Source of the DNA: Bacteroidales bacterium
GTDB taxonomy: Bacteria > Bacteroidota > Bacteroidia > Bacteroidales > F082
Assembly (NCBI GenBank): GCA_029983675.1
Contig: JASBYY010000035.1
Coordinates: forward strand, 1 to 34,483
Direction: 5' to 3'
DNA length: 34,483 bases
Shown: positions 1-7,880 of the stretch, in pieces
Numbering within the stretch: position 1 is the first letter of the stretch
How the letters are laid out: each line of letters begins with the position of its first letter
Translations under genes and position numbers: made by a program
The notes under the pieces: model-generated
The model's input: only the letters and a program-made list of their open reading frames with translations
Told to the model about the DNA's origin: nothing
The model's database searches: none

Positions 1-90
1 CTTGTCGCCCTGCACAATCTCTGAAGGCAGCTTGTTGACCACAATAAGATGGTTGTCTTCGTATAGAATGCGGTCGGAAATCTCGTTCAT
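1..90 (-). CDS. RluA-family pseudouridine synthase, N-terminal fragment cut by the window edge
   Basis: Only the first 30 codons are inside the window. They read MNEISDRILYEDNHLIVVNK and go on with LPSEIVQGDK. The pattern 'ILYEDNHLIVVNKP-G-QGD' is typical of the start of RluA/RluD-type 23S rRNA or tRNA pseudouridine synthases, which isomerise uridine to pseudouridine in structured RNA. The catalytic Asp region lies outside the window. The ATG at 88-90 is preceded on the minus strand by an A-rich AAAAAAGGATAG sequence that can act as ribosome binding site. The end of mnmA lies about 20 bases upstream on the same strand, so the two probably form one RNA-modification operon. Family is likely; the exact substrate cannot be told. 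Confidence 0.7.
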   Translation of the reverse strand, partial: MNEISDRILYEDNHLIVVNKLPSEIVQGDK

Positions 91-110
91 GGCTATCCTT
101 TTTTCAAAAA

Positions 111-1184
111 TCAATCTATGGCATCGCAAATCACGCCGCTGCCGATGACGTAAGATTCTGTTTCATGGTACAGCACTCCAAACTGTCCGGGAGCAACGCC
201 GGAAATGGCGGTTTCGGAAACAATGTCGGCACCTCTTTCGGTGAGGTGTACCGAGCCAAATGTAAACTCGGGCTGGTGCCGGATTTTGAAACGGAGACGC
301 TGGCCTTCGGTAAGGTACAGGCTCGGGTTCATCATCTGTAAGTCGGTCAACGGCACAAGGTTGGTGTATTGTGCAATGGGGTCGTAGCCCTGCGAAACGT
401 AAACGATGTTGTTTTGAATATCCTTGCTGACGACAAACCACGGACCTCCCCCCAGCCCAAGACCTTTGCGCTGTCCTATGGTATGAAACCAAAATCCTTT
501 ATGATGGCCGAGAATACGTCCCGATTCCTGCTCAACAATGTCACCGGGCATCTCGCCGAGATATTCACGGATATAGTCGTTGTAGTTGATTTTCCCTAAA
601 AAACAAATACCTTGGCTGTCGTGGCGTTCGGCGCTGGGTAACTTATACTGGGATGCCAATCGACGTATTTCTGACTTTGCAAGACCACCGATGGGGAAAA
701 TCACCTTGCTAAGCTGGGCGTAAGTGATGCGGCCTAAAAAATAAGTCTGGTCTTTGAAAGTGTCGGCGGCTGTACCCAGCCAATACACGCTTTTGTCGTC
801 CTGCCACGAACGGGCATAATGCCCCGTAGCGATTTTGTCAAAACGGTGCCCCTCCTTTTCCTCGAAAGCCCCTAACTTGATCCAGCGGTTGCACATCACA
901 TCGGGATTGGGCGTGAGACCTTTGCGTACCATTTCCATGGTGTACTTTCCCACTTTCTCAAAATACTCGTGCTGCAAATCGACAATGTCGAACTTGCATC
1001 CGTATTTCTTTGCAATATAGGTTGTTATCTCAATGTCTTCCTCCGATGGACAGTTCGACAGTTCTTCCTTTCCCTCCATCCCGATTTTGATGTAGAAAAT
1101 ATGTGGGTCATAGCCCTGTTCTTTTAATAAAGGGACTACCACCGAACTATCAACCCCACCCGAAACCAATGCTGCAATGTTCAT
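111..1184 (-). CDS. mnmA: tRNA-specific 2-thiouridylase MnmA
   Basis: A 357-residue protein that would transfer sulfur to U34 of the Lys, Glu and Gln tRNAs to make s2U34, after adenylating the uridine with ATP in the cytoplasm. Seen in the sequence: the PP-loop ATPase motif SGGVDSS at residues 8-14, the first catalytic cysteine in NPDVMCNRWIK (C98) and the second in SQGICFLGK (C194), which form the disulfide and persulfide pair of this family. The tail has the usual beta-barrel RNA-binding region. Length fits the family. The start at 1184 begins right at the PP-loop strand, and a CAAAAATA (TATTTTTG on the coding strand) lies at 1201-1208 as a likely -7 promoter element with a very short leader. 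It is followed closely by the pseudouridine synthase gene. Confidence 0.95.
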   Translation of the reverse strand: MNIAALVSGGVDSSVVVPLLKEQGYDPHIFYIKIGMEGKEELSNCPSEEDIEITTYIAKKYGCKFDIVDLQHEYFEKVGKYTMEMVRKGLTPNPDVMCNRWIKLGAFEEKEGHRFDKIATGHYARSWQDDKSVYWLGTAADTFKDQTYFLGRITYAQLSKVIFPIGGLAKSEIRRLASQYKLPSAERHDSQGICFLGKINYNDYIREYLGEMPGDIVEQESGRILGHHKGFWFHTIGQRKGLGLGGGPWFVVSKDIQNNIVYVSQGYDPIAQYTNLVPLTDLQMMNPSLYLTEGQRLRFKIRHQPEFTFGSVHLTERGADIVSETAISGVAPGQFGVLYHETESYVIGSGVICDAID

Positions 1185-1392
1185 CTCGACAAATTTCCTG
1201 CAAAAATACGCAAAATAGGCGCAAGATTCTGTCAGAAACCATTTTGTAAACGTTTTTGTGGGAAAACACCTGTTTTCAATAAGATTTCAGTACGCATCCT
1301 CGACCGTCAGTTTTATTGCCGAGAAAACGTAGGAGCCTTTTCAGTTTTTGGATGTATGATTTCAATAGGGTTGCATCAGAACCCTGAGCTGG

Positions 1393-2544
1393 TCACTCCT
1401 TTCTCAATTGACGAATAAGATTACGGATGTGAGGCTCGTAGATTTCGAGGATCACGATGTCGGGCTGTTCTTTCTCGATGATGTCGAAATTGCGCCCATA
1501 TTGCCATGCGTCAAAAATAAAGACCGATTTATTAAAATAGAAACAAGTAAAGTCTCTAATGGCACCGCAATACGAGTCTCGAATGAAAACCACATCGGGA
1601 AGCGTTGTGTCTTCTGATGAGAACCGCATTTCGTATTCCCAGGGATAGGCAAAACCCGGAGTTATTGGATAATTGTTTTTTGGAAGTTCCGTGCAATGCC
1701 TGTTGTTGAGTTTGAGACGAATATTGTTGTAGTGGACTTCTTCCTCAAAAACACTTGTGTAGTCGGAAATATTGACCTGATTGATCAGATTACCTTCCAG
1801 ATTCAGAGTGCTGTCCATTGCGAAGTCGCTCCATGCATAATTGGGAATTTGGGCGAAATCCTCTCGTATCCTGTCTGTCATTGCCGCATTGGCATAATAG
1901 CCTCCTCTCAAATTCCAATGGTTGTCATTTTTATAATATAGGAGGCCTTCCGATTTCTTCTCCAACAGTTCATTTTTGAAATAAAGAACGGGGACTTCGG
2001 GATACTTTTCCCACATCAGTTCGCAAAACAGGTCGGTATCAGTCTTCTTAGAGCGCTGTAAATAGGCGGGTAAAAATTCGGGATACACCTCTAAGGCAGT
2101 CGGAGATATTAAAACATAAAAAGCTATTCCTCTTTCTTTTAAGTAATTGTATCGAAATAACAGTTCATCTGCCGTCGCAATCCTATCTTCTTGATGGAAA
2201 TCGTATAATCCTTGGAAAAGCTGTGCTTCAACGTCTCCCGAAAACAGAAAATGGTTTTTGCCCATGATGATGTTTTTAATGGGAGATTTACGCATGAAGA
2301 GGCTTGCTTTGAAATACAATTTTGTCAGTGCTTGGCGAAAAGGAAAGTGATCGTTATAATAGGAGTTGAATTGTTCAGGGTAGAGTTCTAAGGTCTCTTT
2401 GGAGAGAACGGGCTTTTTTGACAATGCACGATTCTCGGAAATCAGTTCTTCTTGCTTGAAAAAATGAAACACAGACTGCAAAAAGGGCATGGCAATCATT
2501 AGCAGAAAAAACGCGATAAAGAGGGACTTGAATGTATTTCTCAT
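1393..2544 (-). CDS. AlgJ/AlgX-like (DHHW family) acetyltransferase partner of the MBOAT protein
   Basis: A 383-residue protein with one N-terminal membrane segment (about residues 7-26) and a large periplasmic domain of the SGNH-hydrolase-like AlgJ/AlgX type. Candidate active-site residues are visible: D207 and H209 in KNDNHWN and S324 in FIRDSYCG, the D-x-H plus Ser arrangement known from AlgX/AlgJ. Such proteins take an acetyl group passed across the inner membrane by an MBOAT partner and place it on an exopolysaccharide, cell-wall or lipid-linked glycan. The MBOAT gene lies directly upstream, 4 bases away, so the two are co-transcribed. The glycan acceptor is unknown and no polysaccharide operon is adjacent. 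A second, diverged pair is present at 23442-26224. Confidence 0.75.
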   Translation of the reverse strand: MRNTFKSLFIAFFLLMIAMPFLQSVFHFFKQEELISENRALSKKPVLSKETLELYPEQFNSYYNDHFPFRQALTKLYFKASLFMRKSPIKNIIMGKNHFLFSGDVEAQLFQGLYDFHQEDRIATADELLFRYNYLKERGIAFYVLISPTALEVYPEFLPAYLQRSKKTDTDLFCELMWEKYPEVPVLYFKNELLEKKSEGLLYYKNDNHWNLRGGYYANAAMTDRIREDFAQIPNYAWSDFAMDSTLNLEGNLINQVNISDYTSVFEEEVHYNNIRLKLNNRHCTELPKNNYPITPGFAYPWEYEMRFSSEDTTLPDVVFIRDSYCGAIRDFTCFYFNKSVFIFDAWQYGRNFDIIEKEQPDIVILEIYEPHIRNLIRQLRKE

Positions 2545-2548
2545 GACG

Positions 2549-3982
2549 TTAGAACCGATAATAGATGAAAGGATTGTAAGATCCTACGCATAGTAAGCAG
2601 GTGACGGCGACCATTACGCCGATAAGAGCCAAGCACAAAACGGAATACTGAAGAGTCATGGTAACGCTTCTTTTCTTGTTCCATGCAGAAACAGATTGCC
2701 ATAGTCTTGAAAATAGAGGGGTAGAACCCAGTATGGCTATCACGAAGATACTAATGGTGGATGGGGCTACATACTTGATTAATAGTGCGTTGTCAAGCGT
2801 CCCTCTGTTGATGAAGAACAAGGTTTTCACATAGTCAAAAGCCGTCGGCAAGGTGTCGGCGCGGAAAAACACCCATGCCACTAATACAATGATTAAAGTG
2901 TAGAGATGGCGTGGCGGAGATGCTATTTTGGTGAGTGTTTTATTAAGCCCTATTCTTTCTATTACCAAAAAAGTGCCATGCAGCAGTCCCCAGATGACAA
3001 AGTTCCAACTGGCACCGTGCCAAAGTCCTGTGCAGAAAAAGACGATATACAGGTTCAAAAGGAGTCGCCTGCGAGAGCAACGGTTGCCCCCAAGAGGAAT
3101 GTACAGGTAGTCTTTGAACCACGCGGATAAGGTGATATGCCATCTGCGCCAAAAATCTTGGATGGACTGTGCGATATATGGGAAATTGAAGTTTTCGGGA
3201 AAATCAAACCCGAACATCTTGCCCAATCCAATAGCCATGTCGGAATAGCCCGCAAAATCGTGATAGATCTGCAAGGCATAGCAAACAATACCTATCCAAG
3301 CCATCAGAGGGGTCAGATCCGAAGAGCTGCGAGCGAACATCTCATCTGCAATTACCGCTAATTGATTGGCAATAAGCACCTTTCTTGCCAAACCAAAGAT
3401 AAACCGTTTGATGCCCGAAAAGAGGTTTTCCCAGCAAAACTGTCGTTTCAGGAACTGCGATTCAAGCGTGTTGTATCGAATGATAGGTCCTGCAATAAGC
3501 TGAGGAAATAACGCGATATAGGTGCCCAATATGATAGGATTGCGTTGCACTGTTACCGTTTTGCGATACACGTCCGCCAAATAGGAGATTCCCTGAAAGG
3601 TGAAGAACGAGATGCCAATAGGAAGGATCACCTTGCTGACCGTGATGGAAGAGAAACCGAAAAGGGTTGTCAGGACATTGAGATTGTCAACGAAAAAATT
3701 GGCATACTTGAAGTATCCTAACATGCCTAAATTGAGTACTATGGCAATGGTGAGCGTAATTTTAGAAGACTTTGGATACTTGTCGATGATGAGTCCTGCT
3801 ACATAGTTGAGAAGAATAGACCCAATGAGGATCATGGTAAACGATATCCCACCCCACGCATAAAAAACCAGACTGGCAAGGAACAGAATCAGATTCTGGT
3901 AGCTGCTTTTCCAGCAAAGCGCCAATAAGACCAATACTGCGGGAAGGAAGATATATAAGAAAACCAAAGAGCTAAATATCAT
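2549..3982 (-). CDS. MBOAT family O-acyltransferase (AlgI/DltB-like)
   Basis: A 477-residue polytopic membrane protein of the AlgI/DltB type. Seen: an N-terminal run of hydrophobic helices, the block FWRRWHITLSAWFKDYLYIP, and the later GLWHGASWNFVIWG block that carries the conserved catalytic histidine of membrane-bound O-acyltransferases. In the family this protein moves an acyl group, usually acetyl, from a cytoplasmic donor through the membrane to a periplasmic transferase. The AlgJ-like gene immediately downstream is the expected partner. A CAAAAATA at 4013-4020 gives a TATTTTTG -7 box about 30 bases upstream of the start. The family is certain; the substrate is not known. It is a paralogue of the protein at 24809-26224. 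Confidence 0.9.
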   Translation of the reverse strand: MIFSSLVFLYIFLPAVLVLLALCWKSSYQNLILFLASLVFYAWGGISFTMILIGSILLNYVAGLIIDKYPKSSKITLTIAIVLNLGMLGYFKYANFFVDNLNVLTTLFGFSSITVSKVILPIGISFFTFQGISYLADVYRKTVTVQRNPIILGTYIALFPQLIAGPIIRYNTLESQFLKRQFCWENLFSGIKRFIFGLARKVLIANQLAVIADEMFARSSSDLTPLMAWIGIVCYALQIYHDFAGYSDMAIGLGKMFGFDFPENFNFPYIAQSIQDFWRRWHITLSAWFKDYLYIPLGGNRCSRRRLLLNLYIVFFCTGLWHGASWNFVIWGLLHGTFLVIERIGLNKTLTKIASPPRHLYTLIIVLVAWVFFRADTLPTAFDYVKTLFFINRGTLDNALLIKYVAPSTISIFVIAILGSTPLFSRLWQSVSAWNKKRSVTMTLQYSVLCLALIGVMVAVTCLLCVGSYNPFIYYRF

Positions 3983-4031
3983 CTTTTTCGGTACTTCTAT
4001 TAATTAAGTGCGCAAAAATACAACAAAATTC

Positions 4032-4068
4032 TAAGAAGCTGTTTTATTAGTTCGAGTTGAGTTCATCA
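4032..4068. repeat. Partial copy of the palindromic repeat found at 17603-17807
   Basis: Reading from 4032, TAAGAAGCTGTTTTA is followed by TTAGTTCGAGTTGAGTT. This resembles the reverse complement of the right end of the palindrome near pstS (TAAGAAGCTGTTTTGAATGG, then TTTCGGATTGAGTTGAT). It lies between the GH92 gene and the first MBOAT operon. The match is good over the first 14 bases and weaker after, so it is a diverged half-copy at best. Confidence 0.4.
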
Positions 4069-4075
4069 TAAATGC

Positions 4076-6424
4076 TCAATCGCTCATGGAATAGGGCTTG
4101 TCCTCCGGACACAAGCCGCGTTGCCGGTTGGGAGTTGCTCCCATTTCAAAAAGCAACACGCCACCTTGCATCACTTCGTCATGGGTCAGGTAAAGCCTTT
4201 CGACAGGGTTCCCGTTGAGGCTGACTTGTTGCACGTAGCGGTTCTGATCGCTTACGTCAGGTGCTTCAATCTCAAGGGTCTTTCCGTTACCCAAACTCAC
4301 TTTCATGTAGGGCAGATAGGGTGCGCCCAAAACATACTGATCGCTGCCCGGGCAGACCGGATAGAATCCCATGGCGCTAAAGATGTACCATGCCGACATT
4401 TGTCCGCAGTCGTCGTTGCCGCACAGACCGTCAATGTCGTTCCGATACATGCGATTCATGATTTCTCGGATTTGGTATTGTGTCTTATAAGGTGCTGTGG
4501 TCCAGTTGTATAAATAAACGATATGATGAGCAGGTTCGTTGCCGTGGTTGTAACACCCCATCAGACCTTCGGCGGTGACATCTTCGGTGTGTTCGAAAAA
4601 CTCTGGCGGAAGCTGCATGACAAAAAGGGTGTCGAGGTTGCAAATAAAGCGGTCGTTGCCGCCCATGGCTTCGATAAGACCTTTTACATCGTGCGGCACA
4701 TAAAACGAATATACCCACGAGTTGCCTTCTACAAAACCTTCTCCTTCGGTGTCAAACAGACTGAAAGGCTCTTTCCAAGTCCCATCGGAATAGCGTGGAC
4801 GGGCAAACCCCAAGCTAATGTCGAAGCAGTTTTTCCAATTTTGGGCACGCTTGCGGAATGAAGCAGCAGTGATGCTATCGCCCGTTAACTCGGCAGCGTG
4901 GAAGAGGGCCCAGTCGTCATAAGCATATTCAAGGGTGACGGAAACGCTACCCCTGTTTTTGTCGAAAGGCACGTAGCCTAAGCGCATGTAGTCGTCGAGG
5001 TTGACGTAATAGGGAATGCTGGCACTGTGCCGCATGGCGTCAATCAGGTTTTGGTTTGGCGAAACTGTCTTTTTGGCTATGGCATCAGCCAGAACGGAAA
5101 CCGCATGATAGCCGATCATGCACCAGTTTTCGTTGGCATTGTGCGACCATACGGGAAGGGCGCCATGTACGCTTTGCTCGTAATGTTGCATCATGGATTG
5201 CACCATGTCGGCATTGCGCTGAGGCTGTATCAGGTTGAACAGCGGATGCAAGGCGCGATAGGTGTCCCAAAGCGAAAAAATCGTGTAGTTGTCAAAACCA
5301 TCTGCTTTGTGGATATTGTGATCCAGCCCACGGTGCTGCCGATCCACATCCATATAAACGGAAGGGTTGATCATGGTGTGGTACAACGAGGTGTAAAGCA
5401 TGGCTTTCTGGTCTTCGGTGCCTTCTGCTTCCACAATGGACAGCTCTTTGTTCCATTTGTTTTGCGTTTCATTCAGCAGCTGTGCAAAGTCCTTGCCTGT
5501 GGTTTCGGCACGTAGGTTTTTCAAGGCGCCTTCGGTGCTAACTGCCGATAGGGCGACTTTCATTTCCAGGGTGTCGGGCTGTTCAAATGAAAAATAGGCA
5601 ACAATTTTACGCCCCGTCATTTCTGGGAAGTTACGGTTGACGTTGAATTTGCCCCACATGCCGTTGTATTTCGGCTTTTCGAGTTCGCGGAAGCCATAGT
5701 CGGAAATGGGCTGGTTGAAGTGGATGGCAAAATAGGTGTAATTTGTCCTAGCCCAGCCGTTGGTGATGCGGTAGCCGGTCAGCAAGGTGTCGTTTTCAAC
5801 GCGGAGACTGGCCCAAAGCACTTTGCCGTCATAGTTGTAGAGGGTATGGGTGAGGTCGATGATCACATTCCCGTCGGTCTTCGGCGAAAAAATGTATTGA
5901 TGTACACCCACATGCTCGGTGGCCGTCAGGCGTGCCTTGATGTTGTAATCATCGAGAACGACTTCATAATAGCCGGGCGAGGCGGTCTCGGTGGTGTGGC
6001 TGAAACGGGACCGATAGCCGCTGTCGGGCTGGGTCTGCGTGCCGGGATTCAACTTAACCTTGCCCGTTGTCGGCATAACGAGCACATCGCCGAGGTCGGA
6101 ATGGCCGGTGCCGCTGAAATGCGTATGGCTGAAACCCACAATGGTAGAGTCCTTGTGCTGGTAGCCTGCGCAGTATTCGTACACACGGGGCTGGTATTGC
6201 CCCTCCACGTTATGCGGAACCGTATCGGTGTCGGGACTGAGCTGCACGATGCCGAAAGGCGCACATGCCCCGGGAAACGTGTGCCCCATGCCGTTCGTGC
6301 CGATGATAGGGTTGACGTATTGTATAGGGGTATCGGTTACAATACGGGTGTTTTCATGATGGTTTTTGGTCGGCTGGCAGGCAAACAATCCAATGATTCC
6401 CAATAAGATAATCAGTCGTTTCAT
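4076..6424 (-). CDS. GH92 family alpha-mannosidase, lipoprotein
   Basis: A 782-residue glycoside hydrolase of family GH92, calcium-dependent exo-alpha-mannosidases that trim mannose from host or fungal glycans. The N-terminus is a lipoprotein signal (MKRLIILLGIIGLFACQ, lipid cysteine C16), so the enzyme is probably anchored in the outer or inner membrane and faces the periplasm or surface. Family blocks are visible: NPIIGTNGMGHTFPGACAPF near the start, SHNANENWCMIGYHA in the middle with the likely acid Glu, and GNDDCGQMSAWYIFSAMGF near the end. The ATG at 6422-6424 is preferred because it starts the signal peptide; an upstream in-frame TTG adds only four residues. The gene stands alone, with no SusC/SusD pair nearby, so it is not part of a visible polysaccharide utilisation locus. 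The mannose linkage cleaved cannot be read off. Confidence 0.92.
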   Translation of the reverse strand: MKRLIILLGIIGLFACQPTKNHHENTRIVTDTPIQYVNPIIGTNGMGHTFPGACAPFGIVQLSPDTDTVPHNVEGQYQPRVYEYCAGYQHKDSTIVGFSHTHFSGTGHSDLGDVLVMPTTGKVKLNPGTQTQPDSGYRSRFSHTTETASPGYYEVVLDDYNIKARLTATEHVGVHQYIFSPKTDGNVIIDLTHTLYNYDGKVLWASLRVENDTLLTGYRITNGWARTNYTYFAIHFNQPISDYGFRELEKPKYNGMWGKFNVNRNFPEMTGRKIVAYFSFEQPDTLEMKVALSAVSTEGALKNLRAETTGKDFAQLLNETQNKWNKELSIVEAEGTEDQKAMLYTSLYHTMINPSVYMDVDRQHRGLDHNIHKADGFDNYTIFSLWDTYRALHPLFNLIQPQRNADMVQSMMQHYEQSVHGALPVWSHNANENWCMIGYHAVSVLADAIAKKTVSPNQNLIDAMRHSASIPYYVNLDDYMRLGYVPFDKNRGSVSVTLEYAYDDWALFHAAELTGDSITAASFRKRAQNWKNCFDISLGFARPRYSDGTWKEPFSLFDTEGEGFVEGNSWVYSFYVPHDVKGLIEAMGGNDRFICNLDTLFVMQLPPEFFEHTEDVTAEGLMGCYNHGNEPAHHIVYLYNWTTAPYKTQYQIREIMNRMYRNDIDGLCGNDDCGQMSAWYIFSAMGFYPVCPGSDQYVLGAPYLPYMKVSLGNGKTLEIEAPDVSDQNRYVQQVSLNGNPVERLYLTHDEVMQGGVLLFEMGATPNRQRGLCPEDKPYSMSD

Positions 6425-6489
6425 GGCAAAAGTCAAGTAAAAAGACTATAAAAGTAGGAATTTTCGGATATTTGCAAAAAACTATCGTC

Positions 6490-6864
6490 ATGATTTACGG
6501 CATCGGAACCGACATTATCGAAGTATCAAGGATGGAAAAGGCCTTGGGGAGAACGGAATCCTTGCGCGGCAAGCTGTTTGCAAAAGAAGAACAAGTGTAT
6601 TGTGAGGGCAACGCCATCCGTTACCAGCATTATGCGGCGCGTTTCGCTGCCAAAGAGGCGTTCTTCAAGGCTTTGGGAACAGGTTTCCGTTATGGCATGG
6701 CCTTCAACGAGATCGTTGTCAGCAACGACGACTTGGGCAAACCCGTCATTCAGGTGAAAGGCAAAGTAGCTGAATACTGCGCATCCCTTGGCATCACAGC
6801 CATTCACCTTTCACTCGCGCACATTAAGGAGACTGCCGTAGCGTTTGTGTTGCTCGAAAAATAG
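6490..6864 (+). CDS. acpS: Holo-[acyl-carrier-protein] synthase AcpS
   Basis: A 124-residue phosphopantetheinyl transferase that loads the 4'-phosphopantetheine arm of coenzyme A onto apo-acyl carrier protein, needed for fatty acid synthesis. The two family signatures are present: MIYGIGTDIIEVSRMEKAL at the N-terminus, with the metal-binding Asp, and FAAKEAFFKALGTGF in the middle with the conserved Glu and Lys. Length is normal for the group I enzymes. The ATG at 6490 is chosen because it gives the family N-terminus; an upstream TTG at 6472 would add six residues. The gene is divergent from the GH92 gene with a 65-base gap and converges on the Fe-S protein gene, only 8 bases apart. Confidence 0.93.
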   Translation: MIYGIGTDIIEVSRMEKALGRTESLRGKLFAKEEQVYCEGNAIRYQHYAARFAAKEAFFKALGTGFRYGMAFNEIVVSNDDLGKPVIQVKGKVAEYCASLGITAIHLSLAHIKETAVAFVLLEK

Positions 6865-6872
6865 TCAGCTTC

Positions 6873-7706
6873 CTACAGCCAAGTCTCTTCTTTTACATCG
6901 CCTTGAATGCCGATGACGACTTTCTTTACGGGCACTTTGCGTTCTGTCCGTTCCAGCGCCATTTTCACCAATTGTAGCAGTCCGCCGCAACAAGGCGCCT
7001 CCATGATAACCACGGTGAGCGTATTGATGCGTGCCACATCGACCATCTGAACAATTTTATCGATATACGATTCCTTGTTGCTGTCCAATTTTGGGCAGGC
7101 AATGGCAAGACGGCGATTGCGCAGAAAGTGTGTGTGAAAAGCCCCGTAAGAATATGCGGTGCAGTCGGCGGCAAGCACCACGTCGGCATCGTTGAAAACA
7201 CCGGCCTGAGGATTCAGCAAATGAAGCTGTACGGGCCAATGTGTCAATTCGGAACGGATTTCCTGCAAGTTTTGATCCATGCGAATGGATGGTGTGTTGA
7301 AGACCTGCTGCGCCGATCCGGGACAGCCCGACCCGTGCAAAAGGCTGTTGATGTCTATCGCGATGTTGTGTGCACGAAGATACCCTACGCCTTGTTGAAA
7401 CAGCGTATGTTCCCCATGATCCTTGAGGTGACGCAAGTGGGCAAGGAAGACTTTTTCTCCTTTTGGAACAAGGCGTTCCATGACGGCAGTCTCATCATAT
7501 TCCTCCACTTCTTTTTCTTCGATACGGATGGCACCGACGGGACATTCGCCGATGCAGGTCCCAAGTCCATCGCAATACAACTCACTGACGATGCGGGCTT
7601 TCCCGTCTATGATTTGCAAGGCTCCTTCGTGGCAGCCTTCGGCACAAGCACCGCAACCGTTGCAGCGTTCCTCGTCGATACTGATGATGTTACGTTTTGT
7701 TTTCAT
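6873..7706 (-). CDS. 4Fe-4S ferredoxin-type protein with C-terminal cysteine domain
   Basis: A 277-residue protein with an N-terminal two-cluster ferredoxin domain: C15-C18-C21-C25 in CNGCGACAEGC, then C45, C51 and C55 in CDGLGTCIGEC. The second motif has three cysteines and the 'CDGLG-C-GEC' form known from a group of stand-alone iron-sulfur proteins of anaerobes. The rest (about residues 60-277) contains DVVLAADCTAYSYGAF, the block AIACPKLD and EAPCCGGLLQLV, conserved Cys-containing segments of the same group. Its biochemical role is not established; electron transfer in anaerobic metabolism is the reasonable inference. The ATG at 7704-7706 is preferred over an upstream in-frame ATG because the protein then starts just before the ferredoxin domain. 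An inverted repeat lies 63 bases upstream. Confidence 0.8.
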   Translation of the reverse strand: MKTKRNIISIDEERCNGCGACAEGCHEGALQIIDGKARIVSELYCDGLGTCIGECPVGAIRIEEKEVEEYDETAVMERLVPKGEKVFLAHLRHLKDHGEHTLFQQGVGYLRAHNIAIDINSLLHGSGCPGSAQQVFNTPSIRMDQNLQEIRSELTHWPVQLHLLNPQAGVFNDADVVLAADCTAYSYGAFHTHFLRNRRLAIACPKLDSNKESYIDKIVQMVDVARINTLTVVIMEAPCCGGLLQLVKMALERTERKVPVKKVVIGIQGDVKEETWL

Positions 7707-7768
7707 TTCAATTTTGCTTTTAACTTTGTTTTGATGGTGCAAAAAACACATTTAGCCACAGGTTTGCG

Positions 7769-7782
7769 GTAACATTTGTTAC
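7769..7782. promoter_or_regulatory. Crp/Fnr-type dyad GTAAC-N4-GTTAC upstream of the Fe-S protein gene
   Basis: GTAACATTTGTTAC is a perfect 5-4-5 dyad, nested in a longer imperfect inverted repeat (TTTGCG...CGCAAA, 7763-7787). Its centre is about 41 bases upstream of a weak -7-like GTTTTTTG (7740-7747 on the minus strand), a class II activator position. The binding protein is inferred to be of the Crp/Fnr superfamily; no such regulator gene is in the window. Confidence 0.5.
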
Positions 7783-7787
7783 GCAAA

Positions 7788-7821
7788 TAAAAAAATGGCG
7801 CAAACCTTGATGATTTGCGCC
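7788..7821 (-). terminator. Rho-independent terminator of hydG
   Basis: GGCGCAAA (7797-7804) and TTTGCGCC (7814-7821) form a perfect 8-bp stem with a 9-base loop. On the minus strand the stem is followed directly by ATTTTTTTATT. It lies 60 bases after the hydG stop, so it separates hydG from the Fe-S gene downstream. Confidence 0.8.
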
Positions 7822-7880
7822 TTCAGTATTGATGGACTTTATATTGCTGTTGTGTTGGCAAACAAACAAAAACGGAGAGA

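Noticed and set aside
1367..1385. AGGGTT/AACCCT hairpin after the first AlgJ-like gene
   Set aside because: Only 6 bp of stem and no T run on the minus strand, so not called a terminator.
5720..6406. 228-residue ORF antisense to the GH92 gene (also a 162-residue one at 5027-5515)
   Set aside because: Opposite strand of a clear glycoside hydrolase; no motifs or own start signals.
7128..7772. 214-residue ORF antisense to the Fe-S protein gene
   Set aside because: Shadow frame over a gene with complete cysteine motifs.
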